From assembly GCA_029224185.1 (NCBI GenBank), contig CM055188.1:299501-363500 (forward strand): a stretch of DNA of 64,000 nt, in the 5' to 3' direction. This DNA comes from Karalla daura (Eukaryota > Chordata > Actinopteri > Chaetodontiformes > Leiognathidae). Below, piece by piece: positions 26,317 through 37,379 of the stretch (positions within the stretch are counted from its first letter, which is position 1; each line of letters begins with the position of its first letter). Both the position numbers and the translations under genes were made by a program. The notes beneath the pieces were generated by a model, which ran no database searches, was not told the DNA's origin, and was given only the letters and a program-made list of their open reading frames with translations.

Positions 26317-26493
26317 AAATTAGAATAGTATAGTACAGTATCGTAAAGGAGAGAATAGTGTACAGTATGATATAGTAAAGGAGAGGATGTTATAGCAAAG
26401 TATTGTAATGGAGAGGGCAGTATTGTATAGTATATTAGAGAAGAGCTTAGTCAAGTATATTGTCTTCATAGTATTGTAGTTGTATAGTATAGG
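26317..26493 (+). repeat. Degenerate AGTATNGTA-type minisatellite
   Basis: Imperfect repeats of about 30 bp with words such as AGTATAGTA and AAAGGAGAG directly abut the end of the satellite array. No gene was seen here. Confidence 0.6.
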
Positions 26494-26700
26494 TGTTGGT
26501 GATTCTTAACGAATTTCAAATAAAGGACACCAGAGACAAAAGTTTTGCTTCTTACTCAAGTATTTATTTTTTGAACAATGAAATGTCACCAGCAACATAT
26601 ATACAATATATACAACATATTCAGAGCAGACATATGAAACAAACAGAGCAGAGCCCAACAAAACTGAAAAATTCCCCATGAGCATGCCGAGGCGATGGGG
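26494..26700 (-). mobile_element. LTR-like or 3' end of a retroelement, minus strand
   Basis: Read on the minus strand, this segment has a TATA-like AT run, then AATAAATA (26561-26568 on plus), a GT-rich stretch and an end at ...ACCAACA. That is the usual layout of an LTR R-U5 end finishing in CA. No primer-binding site lies to the left, so it would be a solo or 3' LTR. I could not find the opposite TG end or a target duplication, so an unrelated 3' UTR is possible. Confidence 0.3.
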
Positions 26701-27570
26701 GCAAGGAAAAAACTCACTGCAACAGTGAGAAAATCTCGGGCAGAGGGGGCGGTCATCTGCAGTCATCTGCCGACTACCGGTTGGGGTGCAGGCTGATTTG
26801 AACAAAAGGCAAGCTTGGCAGCAGGACAATGCAATCTTCCAGGGTGTCTGAAAATACACAAGAAAGACATCCGTGAGACACAAGAATCAACCAAGTGAAA
26901 CTCAGAAACGATGCATATTCATTAAAAAAAGGTAAATGTCTTAATTCTGCAGGCTTGCTGTAATTGTTCCATGGAGGTCTTCTTCCAGAGTTTCTTCCAT
27001 CTGTCCACCTTTTGAAAAAAGGGTTAGCATAAAGGGTTAGCAAATAAGCATAAAAACACAGAGACAGTAACAATGCAATACTAAGTGTTTCATACCGTTT
27101 GACTTGTGTGCTGGTAGCTGGTGCTGTGGTCCTGTGGAGGTCTTCTCCCTGCATCCTTTGCCATCTTCTCTAGATCAACACAACCACATCTTGCTTCAGC
27201 CTTTGATCATACTCACAAAAACGCTACAGTCTTTAAAACATGTTAGAAAGTGTCATTCACCTCTTAGGTTTCTCCATTCTCTGTGGCCTCCTCTGGAGAT
27301 CTGTTGTTGTCATCCTCCTCCCCTCAAAACATTACTGCAACAGACAACATTACACTGAGCATTACCATGCGAAGGTTACTGAGCAGGACCAGGCTAAGAG
27401 ATGGAGCAGGACCAGGCTGAAGGAGCGGCAGCTGGGGATACTGGGGAAGCAGCTCCAGTCGCTCGGGAGGCTGCCAGTTGGGGTGCATCGCCGTGGTTGT
27501 CTGAAAATAAAGCACAAACACAAAGAAGCGGCTCCGGCCGCTCGAGACACTGGCAGAATCGGCAAATCCT
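26701..27570 (-). other. Unassigned sequence with repeated minus-strand splice-acceptor-like sites
   Basis: No gene recognised. Three sites read on minus as a T-rich tract ending TTTTCAG followed by A-C/T-A: near 26850, 27502 and 27612. The first two are each followed by related text around GCACCCCAAC. This could be repeated non-coding exons or leader sequence of an LTR element. Confidence 0.3.
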
Positions 27571-28090
27571 TGGGTGACTCCGGGCTCAGAGGGACTGTTG
27601 TCTTGGCTATCTGAAAATGAAACACTCAACGCACAAAGAGAACACAGAGCAGCAGCAGGCAAAGGGGACTCAGCAGGACCAGTCAAAAAGGACTGGACAA
27701 TACCAGAGAAAGGAGAGTGCGCAGAACCAGGCAAAGGCGAGCATGACCGGACACTGACACTGGAAGAAACGAAGGAAACTTTAAAGACACTAAAGAGGGG
27801 GTCTGGCCGCTGAGGACATTGGAGAGAAGTCCAGCCACTCATGGTACAAGGGAAATGGTTCCAGCCACTCAGGACACTAACAAAGCAGCTACGGCTGCTC
27901 AAGACAAAGCAGACGCTCTGGACACTGAGTACATTGGAGAAGTGGCTCCAGCCTCTTGTGCTACTGGTGAAATGGCTCCACTACTTCTGCTGCTTAGGAC
28001 ACTAAGGATGCAACTCCAAGACACTGCAACACTAGACAGGTTTTTCCAGCCCATGAGAACACTGAAGAAGCATCCCCCGCTAATTAGGAC
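27571..28090 (+). repeat. Degenerate repeats related to the 36-bp minisatellite
   Basis: Loose repeats of words such as CCAGCCACTC, GGACACT and GGCTCCA at 27800-28060 lead into the cleaner minisatellite. Both strands are open for short stretches but nothing matches a protein family I know. Confidence 0.4.
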
Positions 28091-28305
28091 ACACAAATGA
28101 GTGGCGTTGGAGGCCACTCTGGACACTAACGAATGAGCGGCGTAGAAGACCGCTCTGGACACTGACGAATGAGCAGCGCCGGAGGCCGCTCTGGACACTA
28201 ACGAATGAGCGGCGTAGGAGGCCGCTCTGGACCCTAACAAAAGAGCGGCGTAGGAGGCCGCTCTGGACACAAACGAAGCTGCTCCAGCCGCTCGGACACC
28301 AAGGA
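28091..28305 (+). repeat. 36-bp GC-rich minisatellite, about six copies
   Basis: Tandem units of 36 bp containing GAATGAGCGGCGTAGGAGG and CCGCTCTGGACACTAAC. Because the period is a multiple of three, the minus strand reads as a 12-residue repeat (SRAASYAAHSLV and variants). It directly abuts the last codons of the Helentron endonuclease on minus. Confidence 0.85.
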
Positions 28306-28335
28306 AGGAGCAGTGTCGGAGGCCGCCCTATCACC

Positions 28336-28942
28336 CTAATATAAGAGGCTATTACACAATCCGGTACAATAGACTCGACTGTGATAACTATTATATGTTT
28401 GGAGAACACCTGACTGAAGACATTTTTTAGGATGTGAAATGTAAACATGATTAATCAAGGTGTTCATTTCAGTCATGGAGTCTGCGATCAACTGAGTGTA
28501 ACCCCTGGACTGGAACAAATCTCGGATCCGTTTTGTTCCCTCGGACAGGAGATCCTCATTGAAGTCACCGCAGACAACAATGGGCTCATGGTTTAAAAAC
28601 TCTTAAGAGTCCAAAAGACTCTTCAGAATGTTTTCAGACTGAAGGTAGGTGGTCTGTATACAGTTGCCAAGAGAACTTTGACTGGAGTCTGGACTTTGAC
28701 AACAAGAAACTCTAAGTCGGTAAGTCCGCTCGCACATCGCTTTTGCAGTACACTGCAACGCCACCTCCACCTTTTTTTGCCATGTCCACGCAGGTGTTGT
28801 TCGAAACTTGCCTGCTGCGTGTGAACATGTCGTATTCCTCCAGCTGGAAAAGTGGCGACACGGTGGACCCCGACAGATGCGTCTCCATAAGGCACAACAC
28901 GTCAGCAAGTCGGAGCTCATGATGAGCTTTGAGGTCCACCAT
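28336..28942 (-). pseudogene. Helentron AP-endonuclease domain
   Basis: Minus-strand frames show METHLSG, GGGGVAVYCKSD, VYRPPT, VVCGDFNED and a C-terminal LINHVYIS block, the order seen in exonuclease-endonuclease-phosphatase domains of non-LTR elements and Helentrons. The frame breaks at least once between the VYCK and VYRPP blocks. The usual Asp before His in the penultimate block reads Asn here (LINH). The frame ends near 28336, just before the 36-bp minisatellite. Confidence 0.75.
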
Positions 28943-29141
28943 GTGACACGGTATCTCTGATCTGCTGTGGGATCAGAGATATCCACGTCGCTGGCCGGGG
29001 CCCACTCGTCCAGGACGATGTGCGAGATTGTTCCAAAGGTGCCGAGATTCCCGATTACCATGATGCATATGCCCCTGAGCAGCCATTATGGTGTCAGGCA
29101 AGTCTCTTTTCAGCCCTTTGTATTTGTACGGCAGGTCTGTC

Positions 29142-29172
<31 letters not shown>

Positions 29173-29175
29173 CAT

Positions 29176-29225
<50 letters not shown>

Positions 29226-29422
29226 CTATAGTCCTGCGCCGCTATAAGAATGACATCCTTGTGGAGAGCAGCCATGATATCGGCATTGTGACGGTCGACT
29301 TCCTTGTTTGTTGCGTAGATGTGTCGCCTATCTGCGCGACAAGCCTCAGCAAAGTACTCAAAGACTAGTTCAGCAAAAGCAAGATCATCTTTCTGCCGCA
29401 TGATCTCTGTAAGGTTGATCAC
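28943..29422 (-). pseudogene. Helentron PIF1-type helicase, C-terminal part
   Basis: The frame has EIMRQKDDLAFAEL and YATNKEVDRHN, helicase C-terminal motifs of Helitron PIF1-like proteins. It is interrupted by an AT-rich microsatellite. Past the interruption a shifted frame has MVIGNLGTFGTISH, which looks like the end of the helicase with a short internal deletion before it joins the endonuclease. Confidence 0.75.
29145..29222 (+). repeat. TA/CATA microsatellite inside the helicase
   Basis: About 78 bp of TATATA and CATATA repeats interrupt the helicase frame. Expansion at a TA-rich codon run or insertion are both possible. Confidence 0.9.
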
Positions 29423-29499
29423 GGTGAATCAGTCTTTCCAGAGATGAAACTCGTTCTCCTCATACACGGCCTTGCCGAGCGGTGGCAGTTGGTAAAAAG

Positions 29500-30235
29500 T
29501 CACCAACCGCGAGGACAGACAAACCTCCGAATGGCTTCCTGTTGCCTTTGAATCCATTCGCCAGTGGACGTAGGCAAACAGCTCCTTGGAAACCATGGAT
29601 ATGACAGTGCCGCCCTCAATTCATCCAGTGCGTTTCCAAGGCCCTGATACGGCGGTTTCAGGGACCTTGGGAGGACAGAGTGCAACGTTTTGCCCAAAAT
29701 GTTAAATGCCAGTGAACGCAGTCAGCAGCACCGTGGGCTGGGACATGTCTCCCTGGTCTCGGAATCTGGGGAGCTGGCGCAGAATCTGCGTTGACTCCTG
29801 ATAAATGCACTTGATGACGTGGGATTTGCCACATCGAGCTCCTCCCGCCATTAAGTAATAGAACGGATCTGGATCGTGGCCCCACACGCGCCTATAATAC
29901 CACTCACGGACAGAGTAGAATATTGATGCCTGGGTGTGGTTCAGACTCTGGTACATTTTCCTCAGCAAGTCTAAACTCAACGGTGGCGCGTCTATCATCG
30001 GCACGGGGCGCTTCCCATCCGCGTCGACTCGATAGTCAGGGATGTTGTCGCACTCGTCATGCTCGACGTCTACGGGCTCACGCTCGGTGAGACACTCCTC
30101 GCGGTCCACTTCTACCTCTGGCGCAAAAGTATTCCAAACGTTGAGAACTGGACCGTACAGCTGATACTGCTCGAGTGCGGCGTCGTCCTTCGTATCACTT
30201 TCTGTTAACGTCAACGATACATCGGACGTCCCCAA
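29500..30235 (-). pseudogene. Helentron PIF1-type helicase, N-terminal part
   Basis: The minus frame carries LNHTQASIFYSVREWYY and the Walker A motif GGARCGKSHVI, consistent with GxxxxGKS. The frame stops after LLTAFTGI at 29702; the continuation (KTLHSVLPRSLKPPYQGLG, then ALDELRAALS) is in another frame. The Walker B segment is scrambled, so this copy cannot encode a working helicase. Confidence 0.8.
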
Positions 30236-31697
30236 ACCTTATGGTTCCACAGTTGTAGAACTCCTCATAAGTAGGGTACTGCGCATTTCTCAGCTCCTCA
30301 TCATGTCTGTGTGGGAGATAAAGCTTGAAGAGCCTTCGGAAATGCTTCTCTGGGGTTTTCCTTTCAGAGAAGCGAGCAAACCTGATGATTGCAGGTTTCT
30401 CTGTCCTCTTCTGAACATACTCCATGTCATTTTGGAGGCAAATGGCACTTTTGCTCTCCGTCTGCTCGCCGCACACTACCCTGTAGTCTGAGGCAAACTC
30501 GGCCAGGCACATGTTCTCAAACTGTGGCGTGGCAGGTCTGGCCAGGTACTTGTCAGGCACTCCTGACATCCACACGTCCTCGGAATCAGGCTGCATGTCT
30601 TTCAGCCTGCCGACGGGGTGACTCATCGTCAGACCGTCCTCGTCGGTCTGAAGGAACACGGCCACGCACGAGCACTTCTTCAGGCGCAAGCTACAGGTGT
30701 GAGCCACAGCTTCCTGTGCGCTCACCTCCCTGTGTTTCGCGTACGCCTGCATGATGTGCTTCATCTCATCCCGCTGGTTAACATCAGACTTTATGACAGT
30801 TTTAATGACCGAGTCTAGGAATTCGGTCATCTCGTGCTCAGGCTTGGTCACATAGGACATGATGTACATTATACAAGCATACTCGTCAATAACGTACTGG
30901 ATGTCCATGTTGGCATTCCAAGCTCGCAGCAGTGCCGGGTTGTAATTGTTGATCCAACACTCGTTTGGATCATGCTTCAGCATTACGACGCTGTTGCTCG
31001 ACAGACAGTCGACATGGTCCAAGTACTCATCCTTGGTCATGTTGACTTGGCTAAGAATGCCTCGCTATACGAGGCATCTGGCTGCATGAACAAGTCCCGG
31101 ATCGGCCGAAGCTTGGCTTTGGCCTCCCTCTGGATCTTATTAAGCTGCCGCCTCTGCTCGTCTAACCGTGCAGTGGGGTCTTCCACATCAACTTCCACCT
31201 TGGGTGGCCTGGTGATTATGGTTTCATCCATGGGCAGCTTAGGGAAGCCAAATCGGCAGGCAACGTTACCCTTTTTGCAGGACCTCGAATGGTTCCTGCT
31301 GTGCATCTGAACCTCAGATACAATTCTGTGGAGCTCTGGGTCCTTATTTGAGTAAGACATCCTGCAAGAAATGTAGGAGTCGATGAATTCCACAATGTCA
31401 GTGTCGGAATCATCTCCCAAGACGGGTGAATCTTTGACCCAGACCAGCATGTAAATGTGTGGACTTCCCCTGGCTTGAAACTCCACATGGTAAAAATAAT
31501 CCACTACTTCAGCGGCGGGTGTCGCTGGAGAGAGGATGAGGCTGGTCATCAGAGTCGACTCGCTTCTCGAACATGCGCATCACTGTCACAGGGTTGCTGC
31601 GCAGTATGTCGCATTTGGTGTTCCAGTCGAGCTCTGAAAAGTCTCCCAGTTCACCCTGCTGAGCTTTAATGACCTCTACGATTTCTGGCCACCTCAT
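30195..31697 (-). pseudogene. Helentron Rep nuclease (HUH/Y2)
   Basis: The domain is spread over three frames. The first has [15 protein letters not shown] and [15 protein letters not shown]. The second has VEFQARGSPHIYMLVWVKD, the place of the HUH metal-binding motif; the second His reads Tyr (CAC-ATT-TAC on minus). The third has EYACIMYIMSYVTKPEHEM with the two catalytic-type tyrosines and downstream Lys. Family identity is secure from the order and spacing of these blocks; function is unlikely because of the frameshifts and the lost His. Confidence 0.82.
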
Positions 31698-31698
31698 C

Positions 31699-32526
31699 TC
31701 AGCAGCGGAGAACGTGAGAAAAAAGGTCGGTTTCCCAATCTGCCATGGCGTGGAGATCCTTCAGCGTTTTGTTCCAGGAAGCTGGAGTGCCTCTCAGCAG
31801 TTGCATGAATCGTGTCGCATCCTTGTCCTGAATAAGTCTATCGAGCTCCTCTTTCTCCTGCAGCATGTCATTTTTGATTTTCCGCCTGTCCTTGGTCTTT
31901 GACTTTCCTTTCCGCATTTGAATCGACATGCTATTCATGGCCATGTTTGTCTCCGTGATGAATTGTGCAAAGAAGAGGTACGTCTGGTCACTAGCAAAGC
32001 GCGTATCTGCAGCGAATAGCCGAGCTTTAAAGTATTTGCTAAGAAAAAGTTTGATACCTCGACCCTCATCTAACGTATTCTGTCCTGTTGGAAACTGCAC
32101 AGGAAAGGCCATAGTCTCTAACTTGGGTACGGAGAAGAAACTCACAGGTCTGTTGCCTTGAGCGGGTGCCACACTGAATATTCCATCGCCATACGACAGG
32201 ATCTCCTGTGCAATGTCAGGCGGCTGCATGCACGTATCAAGACGGAGTCCGGGTCGCAGATCCTCCTCTTCTCGGTCTTCTGGATCTTCTGGCTCAGTCT
32301 GACTGTCGAAGATCTATTCCAGGTCGATGTCCATCTCCGCGTCGTCTTCCGGGATGCCGCGTTGGTCCGGGGGTGCAGCGGCTTCCGCGTCGCGCTGCTC
32401 TTTGTCTTCCGACTCCTCATCCTGGACAACGTCAAACGTGGCACTCTCAACGATGGACACGTCCTTATATTCTGAATGAAGCTCTTTAAGTTTAGCCACA
32501 GCAGCAAGGACATGCTTCATGTCCAC
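31699..32526 (-). pseudogene. Helitron helicase-like N-terminal domain
   Basis: The frame contains [35 protein letters not shown] and [19 protein letters not shown], conserved blocks of the Helitron_like_N domain. The preceding acidic linker (VVQDEESEDKEQ) is in the same frame but separated by a TAG at 32311-32313. A frameshift near 31697 leads into the Rep part. Confidence 0.8.
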
Positions 32527-33222
32527 TGTGTAGACGTGCTGGTGGCCTTTGAAAGAGACACTCTTTTAAGCTTCACTTGCAGCAGCTGTGCTTCGGCGCT
32601 GGGTCTGGGGAGACTGTTTACGACCGTTTCCATCTCTGATGGAACGCACACAACAGCTCCATGTACGGCCCTCTGCCGACCTTTTGGCAGAGAAAGTATT
32701 TTGGCGAAAGGCAAGATTTTCGCGATGAGCTGCCTTTCGAGGACATTGAGCACAGCCAGCTCTGGGGGAATGGATGCCAACTGTGGATTGTTTGCTACAG
32801 CAATGGGTGGCGTTCTACCTCTACACAGGTGATTGTCACAAGTGTGGCAGATCCATTCCTGATGTCGCTCTTGCGGAACAGAGCAAGGAGAAGAGCATTT
32901 GCTGCTGCAGAAATGGAGGTAGTTCCCTCTCAAGCAAAGCTCAAGCTTCCATTTTGAAGTTTTTGCTATATCTTCCTCTCTTACAAAGCCTGACCTGATT
33001 GGGAAATAAAGCTCGGTTACAGGCTGTGCAGATGTAAGTGGGTCCATGATGAATGGTGCCACAGAAGGACGCAATGGCTGCTTCCATTGCAGGGTCCATC
33101 GGGGGGTGAGGAGTCTCCTGGTGGGATTTTACAATATGCCTATACTTCCTCTTAATCCGCTGAACTCTATCCAACTTATACTTAATGCGAAAAATAGCAT
33201 TTCTGGCTAGTTTGGCAGTCAA
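32517..33222 (-). pseudogene. Helentron N-terminal zinc-finger and LPxL-type region
   Basis: Two overlapping minus frames share this region. The upstream one has basic KYKLDRVQRIKRKYRH and YICTACNRALFPNQV. The downstream one has CSSKCSSPC, WICHTCDNHLCRG and the block ELAVLNVLERQLIAKILPF...KGRQRAVHGAVVCVP, which is the DUF6570-like region usually found before the Helitron domain. A frameshift at about 33000-33060 joins them. Confidence 0.7.
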
Positions 33223-33646
33223 ATGCTGGCTAATGTTACGAATGAAACGGCGTCTGTCTGTGATATTTTGTTCTTTTTTGTTCCTTTTTCTTTTCTCTGT
33301 AACTGTGGTTGCCTTTGTATCTATTTAACACATACTTTTTCTTACTTTGTCTAAATTCTGGCATCATGTACCTCTGGGACATGTACTTTTTTGTCTACTT
33401 TGAAAAGCCTGATCTGTGTTGTACCTATCTATGATATTTTTTTTTGGTCTATTTTTAAAAGCGGGATCTCTCCTGTACCTTGCATGTATTACTTGCGTCT
33501 ATGGGAAATGGGGTCCGTCCTAGCAACTGGTGCTTTGCTCTCAGTTTCCTTCCTCTTGGCTTTGCGTCGCCTTTCTCTGTTCAATTTGATGACCTCGTTT
33601 GAGGTTTGTGGGAAAGGTTGTGGGGTCGCTGCTACGTTGGGATCCT
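33223..33646 (-). other. Linker between Helentron and protease domain
   Basis: T-rich on plus. Short minus frames are Lys/Arg rich (for example KRRFIRNISQHL just before the Helentron start). No domain was recognised. It may be an intron or a basic linker of the same transcript. Confidence 0.3.
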
Positions 33647-34363
33647 TCAGACTTCTGTGTGTGATGGGCAGGGGGCGGAGCTTTTGATTGATGAAGCTGA
33701 ATCGACAGCTTCAAAGGAAATGGGCACAAACTCATAGCTGGCCAGACTTGAACAATTCTGAAACAATTTGCTCAGGTGGTCAGCCAGGTCACAAAGACTG
33801 GAGAAAGTCTTCAAGATTGCAGTTCCGTTGTGGTGTAGTAAGCCTGCTGCATTTCGGCTGTTGGAATCAAAGATGCCAAATTTTCCACACCTGTCACGGA
33901 AAACTGCAATGCACTCTGGAGACACCATGATTAAAGCCAGGCTGACTTCGTCTGACAGACACTCTACTTGCGTAGCAAGGGGTGTACCCCATTGCTCTTC
34001 TTGAGGGCTGGGTGTTCTTACGGGGCCTAATCTAGCAAGAGACATTTTTACATTATATGCATTTGTGTCTGTCATGACATGTTTTGGCATTTCCTCCAGC
34101 GTCAGGTGGTCACTCAGAGTGCTGGCAAAGGGAGACTCGCTGTATGTTGGAATTAAACTCCAACTCATTGCCATCAACAGCTTTCAGTCGAGGGCTGTAG
34201 TGTTGAACTGACAGCCCTCATTCTGGTAAGCCAGGAAAGTCAAAGACATGCAGGAGCACTGGTGATTTCTGGAGAAATCTTGGTACCTGCTGTCATTTTG
34301 ACTATGATTGGCCCTGACACTTTCAATCAATGGCTTACCTGATTCCTTTGGCATGAGTGTTAC
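33647..34363 (-). pseudogene. Cysteine-protease-like domain, one in-frame stop
   Basis: An acceptor (ATAATTTCAG) before 34363 opens a 239-codon frame ending at 33647 with a single TGA at 34184-34186. The N-terminal part has SQNDSRYQDFSRNHQCSCM, placing a Cys in an OTU or herpesvirus-tegument-type (C76-like) nucleophile setting. Later come NAYNVKMSLARLGPV, ECIAVFRDRCGKFGIFDSN and SYEFVPISF. In the family as I know it the D-x-H pair follows GxFD; here that place reads FDSN, so the His may be lost. This domain occurs in fish next to Helentron proteins. The exact family is inferred. Confidence 0.6.
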
Positions 34364-34718
34364 CTGAAATTATGTTATACAATGATCATTTATTAGCATA
34401 CATAATGCTCTTCTTTTTTCCTATAAGATTTATTAATGTTGTTATTACTGGCGTTTTTCTTATGATGCTTTCAAAACTTGACAATAAACAACGAATGTTA
34501 CTATACGTTTAATAGAATTGAAAAGTGTTCCAGACACTGACTTGTACTGGTCTATACTTAAATCCTTCAAATGCTACTTTGATTCCTTGGTGCCATGATT
34601 GTTATAACATTTATTTTTTGTCATGCTTTGAGGTGTTCTATATGAATTAGATGTAGGTAATTGTACTGCTACAGTGTTGTACGTTAGAAATTTTGAAAGG
34701 AGAAGGAGGGTACATCAC

Positions 34719-35418
34719 AGCCTGCATCACGGATGGTCCAGGAAGGTCCAGGTGGTGAAGGTGTCTTTGTCTGAGAAGAGATTACAGCGAATTCAATATT
34801 TAAGTAAAAAATAGAGACTTGAATGCAACAACGCACTTTTATTCAGGAGAAATGAAATTTACCCTCGGAGCCGGGTAACAGCAGGGGGTCGGTGGATCAA
34901 ATGACCTCAAGGAGAGTCTGGTTGGTGGTGAGTCAACCAGCTGTTGACAGATTACAACGAAAGACATTAAGCAGAACGTAGACATGTCTCATTGAAAACA
35001 CACTGCATCCTCGATGTGTGTGTGTCACCGTAGCAATAAGTGACTAACAGCGCTCACTTGAGGTCTGGGGGGTGGATGGCATCTGTCCGTGGGCATGGAC
35101 CGTTCCGCCACTGCGCTCTGAAAGGTGAATAAAAAAAAAGACAACCAATTAAACCTAATTTAAATTAAATCTGGTCTTGCTCACAGGGGCCTCATCCTCC
35201 GACCTCCAGAACGATCTGGATGGGGGCGATCCAACCAGCTGTTGACATATGAGATACAGTACACAGCCAAGTGAAACAGTATCCCTGTGAATACGCTATG
35301 CTGGGTATACATTCACTGTATATGTCAGTTGTGGTACAAAGTAGCATGCATTGTTCGCTGGAGACCGGGGGCTGCGGGAGGATGTCCGACGTCTGACTCG
35401 TGCCGAGGAGGAGGCCGC
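34719..35418 (-). other. Series of Pro/Ser-rich candidate micro-exons
   Basis: On minus, short segments are flanked by AG and GT: 35185-35238 (54 bp, LVGSPPSRSFWRS), 35058-35117 (60 bp, SAVAERSMPTDRCHPP), 34863-34940 (78 bp, LVDSPPTRLSLRSFDPP) and 34719-34770 (52 bp, TKTPSPPGPSWT). Another acceptor lies at 35418 with an uncertain end. Two of them, and one at 37380-37443, start with the same CTGG[GT]T-type text and encode related peptides, so the exon type is repeated. Overall joining and frame were not proven. Confidence 0.5.
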
Positions 35419-35622
35419 CTACACCATAGCAAAGAGAATACAATACCAGTTAAACCTAAACTTTTGATATTTGAGAAGAGCTGAGTCTGCAGAAAAAGTA
35501 AGTAAGTAAAAAAGTATTAGTAGTATTAGTATTTACATGAAAGCTCATACCCGATTAGAAATCAGGTGACAATTTATCACGAATCCTCAAACGTTGAACA
35601 AAGTGCGATTCAGTCAACTTAC

Positions 35623-37006
35623 CCTCTTGAGCTTTGGGGGGGCCTTGCAGTCCACGTCGCAAGACAGATGAGAAGGAGACTTTCTCCATACCACTCAGGA
35701 TTGTGCTGCTGAACTGGGGGTTCAGGGGTAGAACGTGCTCCTTCGCCTGTGTAACAAAAAGAACAAAACCTGGCCAGGGGTGAACCACGGGACTGGGTAG
35801 GTTCACCCAGAAAGAAACATCATCAAGTTTAGTTAGTATTGGAAATGACTGCATCATGTAAATGATTTGCATTACATTACATACACACACATTAGACTGT
35901 TTAGCAGTTACCTTGCTGCCTTGACCCACTTTCCTCCACTTTTTCAGGTCATGGGTGCGTGGAGCACGGACCTCTCCAACCACAACCACCTTAGGAGACA
36001 CGGTCCTAGTCGGCAGCGAAGGTGTACGAGAGACCCGGGGAGGTGGAGATGGTGTCTCCAGTTGCTGCACAGTGGCGGACCACAGCAACTGGACAAGGAC
36101 CCCCATCCCCTCTTGATCGCTCAGATGGACCTGCGTGAATGACATTCCAGTGTATTCACACAGTGTTTTACCTCCAATATGCAGCTGCCATTTGCTGTGC
36201 TTCTCATGATCACCACAAAGAATTGAAAGCAGACATTTTATACTTACACCATCTCTGCTCCACAGCTCCAACCTTGTAAGGGGGAAGTACTCCGCAGCAG
36301 AGAAGTACTTAACACCTGAGGAAAAAAAATCATCATAGTATCCATGTATGCTTCGTGACCTTGTATAGATTTCAACATGACAGAACACAGTTTGTGTTAT
36401 AACTCACGTTTATCAATGTACTTGGAATAGATATTTTTATACATACCCATACGAACAGCCACACGGTGGAACTCCTGACGAAAGAGGTCCTGGTAAGAAG
36501 CCTCAACTGACAGGCGGGGAGGGAAGTCCACAACAAAAACCTGGAGAGAGCAATACCTGTCTGTTACTACATAACACTTTTATTCACAAATCGCATGCAT
36601 TCTACAACAAACAAGCTAATTTAATCATTAAATTAAATAAGTGGTTATTGTCTTACTACTACTACAACTACTCCTACAACAACAACAGACACATAATTGT
36701 AAAGACATAAAACAAAAGCTTTACAAAACACACCTTAGGCCAGCGGCTCTGAATGGCTGTAAGGAGCCTGGCGTAGTCGACCGCAGCCTCGTCGACTGTC
36801 CTACTGACAGTCAGGTTGTTGCTGGGAGCCAGAAGGCACACTGCCTCAGGGGTCCGAGGCACTACGGCGTTTAGCACCTCAGTCCGCAGCTGAGAGGCAG
36901 CAGCCCCTGGCGTCGCCATGACTCCGAAGGAGAAGCGTCCCTCTGGCATGTCGACGAAACCATCTACAATGGCTCGTAGATGGGAGTCTCCCACAATCAG
37001 AACAAA
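35623..37006 (-). CDS. SGNH-hydrolase-like domain encoded in five spliced exons
   Basis: Minus-strand exons, all with AG acceptor and GT donor: 36734-37006, 36447-36540, 36248-36315, 35912-36130 and 35623-35746. Their phases fit without a stop (273 bp, then 94 plus 68, then 219, then 124). The first has [15 protein letters not shown] (GDS nucleophile block) and [12 protein letters not shown] (Asn block). The second and third give [10 protein letters not shown] and [20 protein letters not shown], which joins the fourth at [10 protein letters not shown]. The resulting D-G-V-H fits the DxxH block of SGNH esterases. The fourth exon continues into a Pro-rich stretch and then a basic segment. The family is known to me as an uncharacterised fish protein that travels with Helentron proteins. 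Unlike the Helentron part, these exons look undamaged. Start codon and upstream exons are unresolved. Confidence 0.65.
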
Positions 37007-37379
37007 CTGTAAGAGATCATTCATTACTGAACCCCCTCCAGGTGAACCATTTTGTTCATATATTGGACAGCAATAATACCTTCTTGTCAGGAGACTAGGG
37101 AGGGATGGCGAACTTGTGGCTGTGACTAGTGAGGGCAGATCTTGGCCATCTCTTCACCCTGTGGCGGCAACCAGTACCGCGGCCTATTTAAAACCAAAGC
37201 AGACACAAGCAAAAATAAGTTCAACCAGAAAGTACCACAACACAAATCTTTTTCTAAATGCAAATAAATGAGGGTGAGTTAGGAATTATTAGAAAAAGTT
37301 TACAGATTTAAAAGATAATTAATCATTTGGGTTTTTTTTTCCATTTAAGCATAAAACAGCCACAGCTACTTATGTGCAC

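Larger units (their letters stand above)
28336..33222 (-). mobile_element. Decayed Helentron (Helitron-like rolling-circle transposon)
   Basis: Read right to left, the minus strand shows in order a Cys-rich N-terminal region, a Helitron helicase-like N domain, a Rep nuclease, a PIF1-type helicase and a C-terminal AP-endonuclease. That last domain is what separates Helentrons from canonical Helitrons. The reading frame changes at least at about 33000, 32520, 31697, 31545, 31040, 30230 and in 29700-29420, and there is an in-frame TAG at 32311-32313. It is therefore a pseudogene copy. Element termini (TC start, hairpin end) were not located. The neighbouring minus-strand protease and SGNH exons may belong to the same element. 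Confidence 0.85.

Noticed and set aside
27324..27902. 192-codon minus-strand frame
   Set aside because: Ser/Leu/Pro-rich, overlaps plus-strand frames and degenerate repeats, no recognised domain.
30389..30754. 121-codon plus-strand frame
   Set aside because: Opposite strand of the Helentron Rep region.
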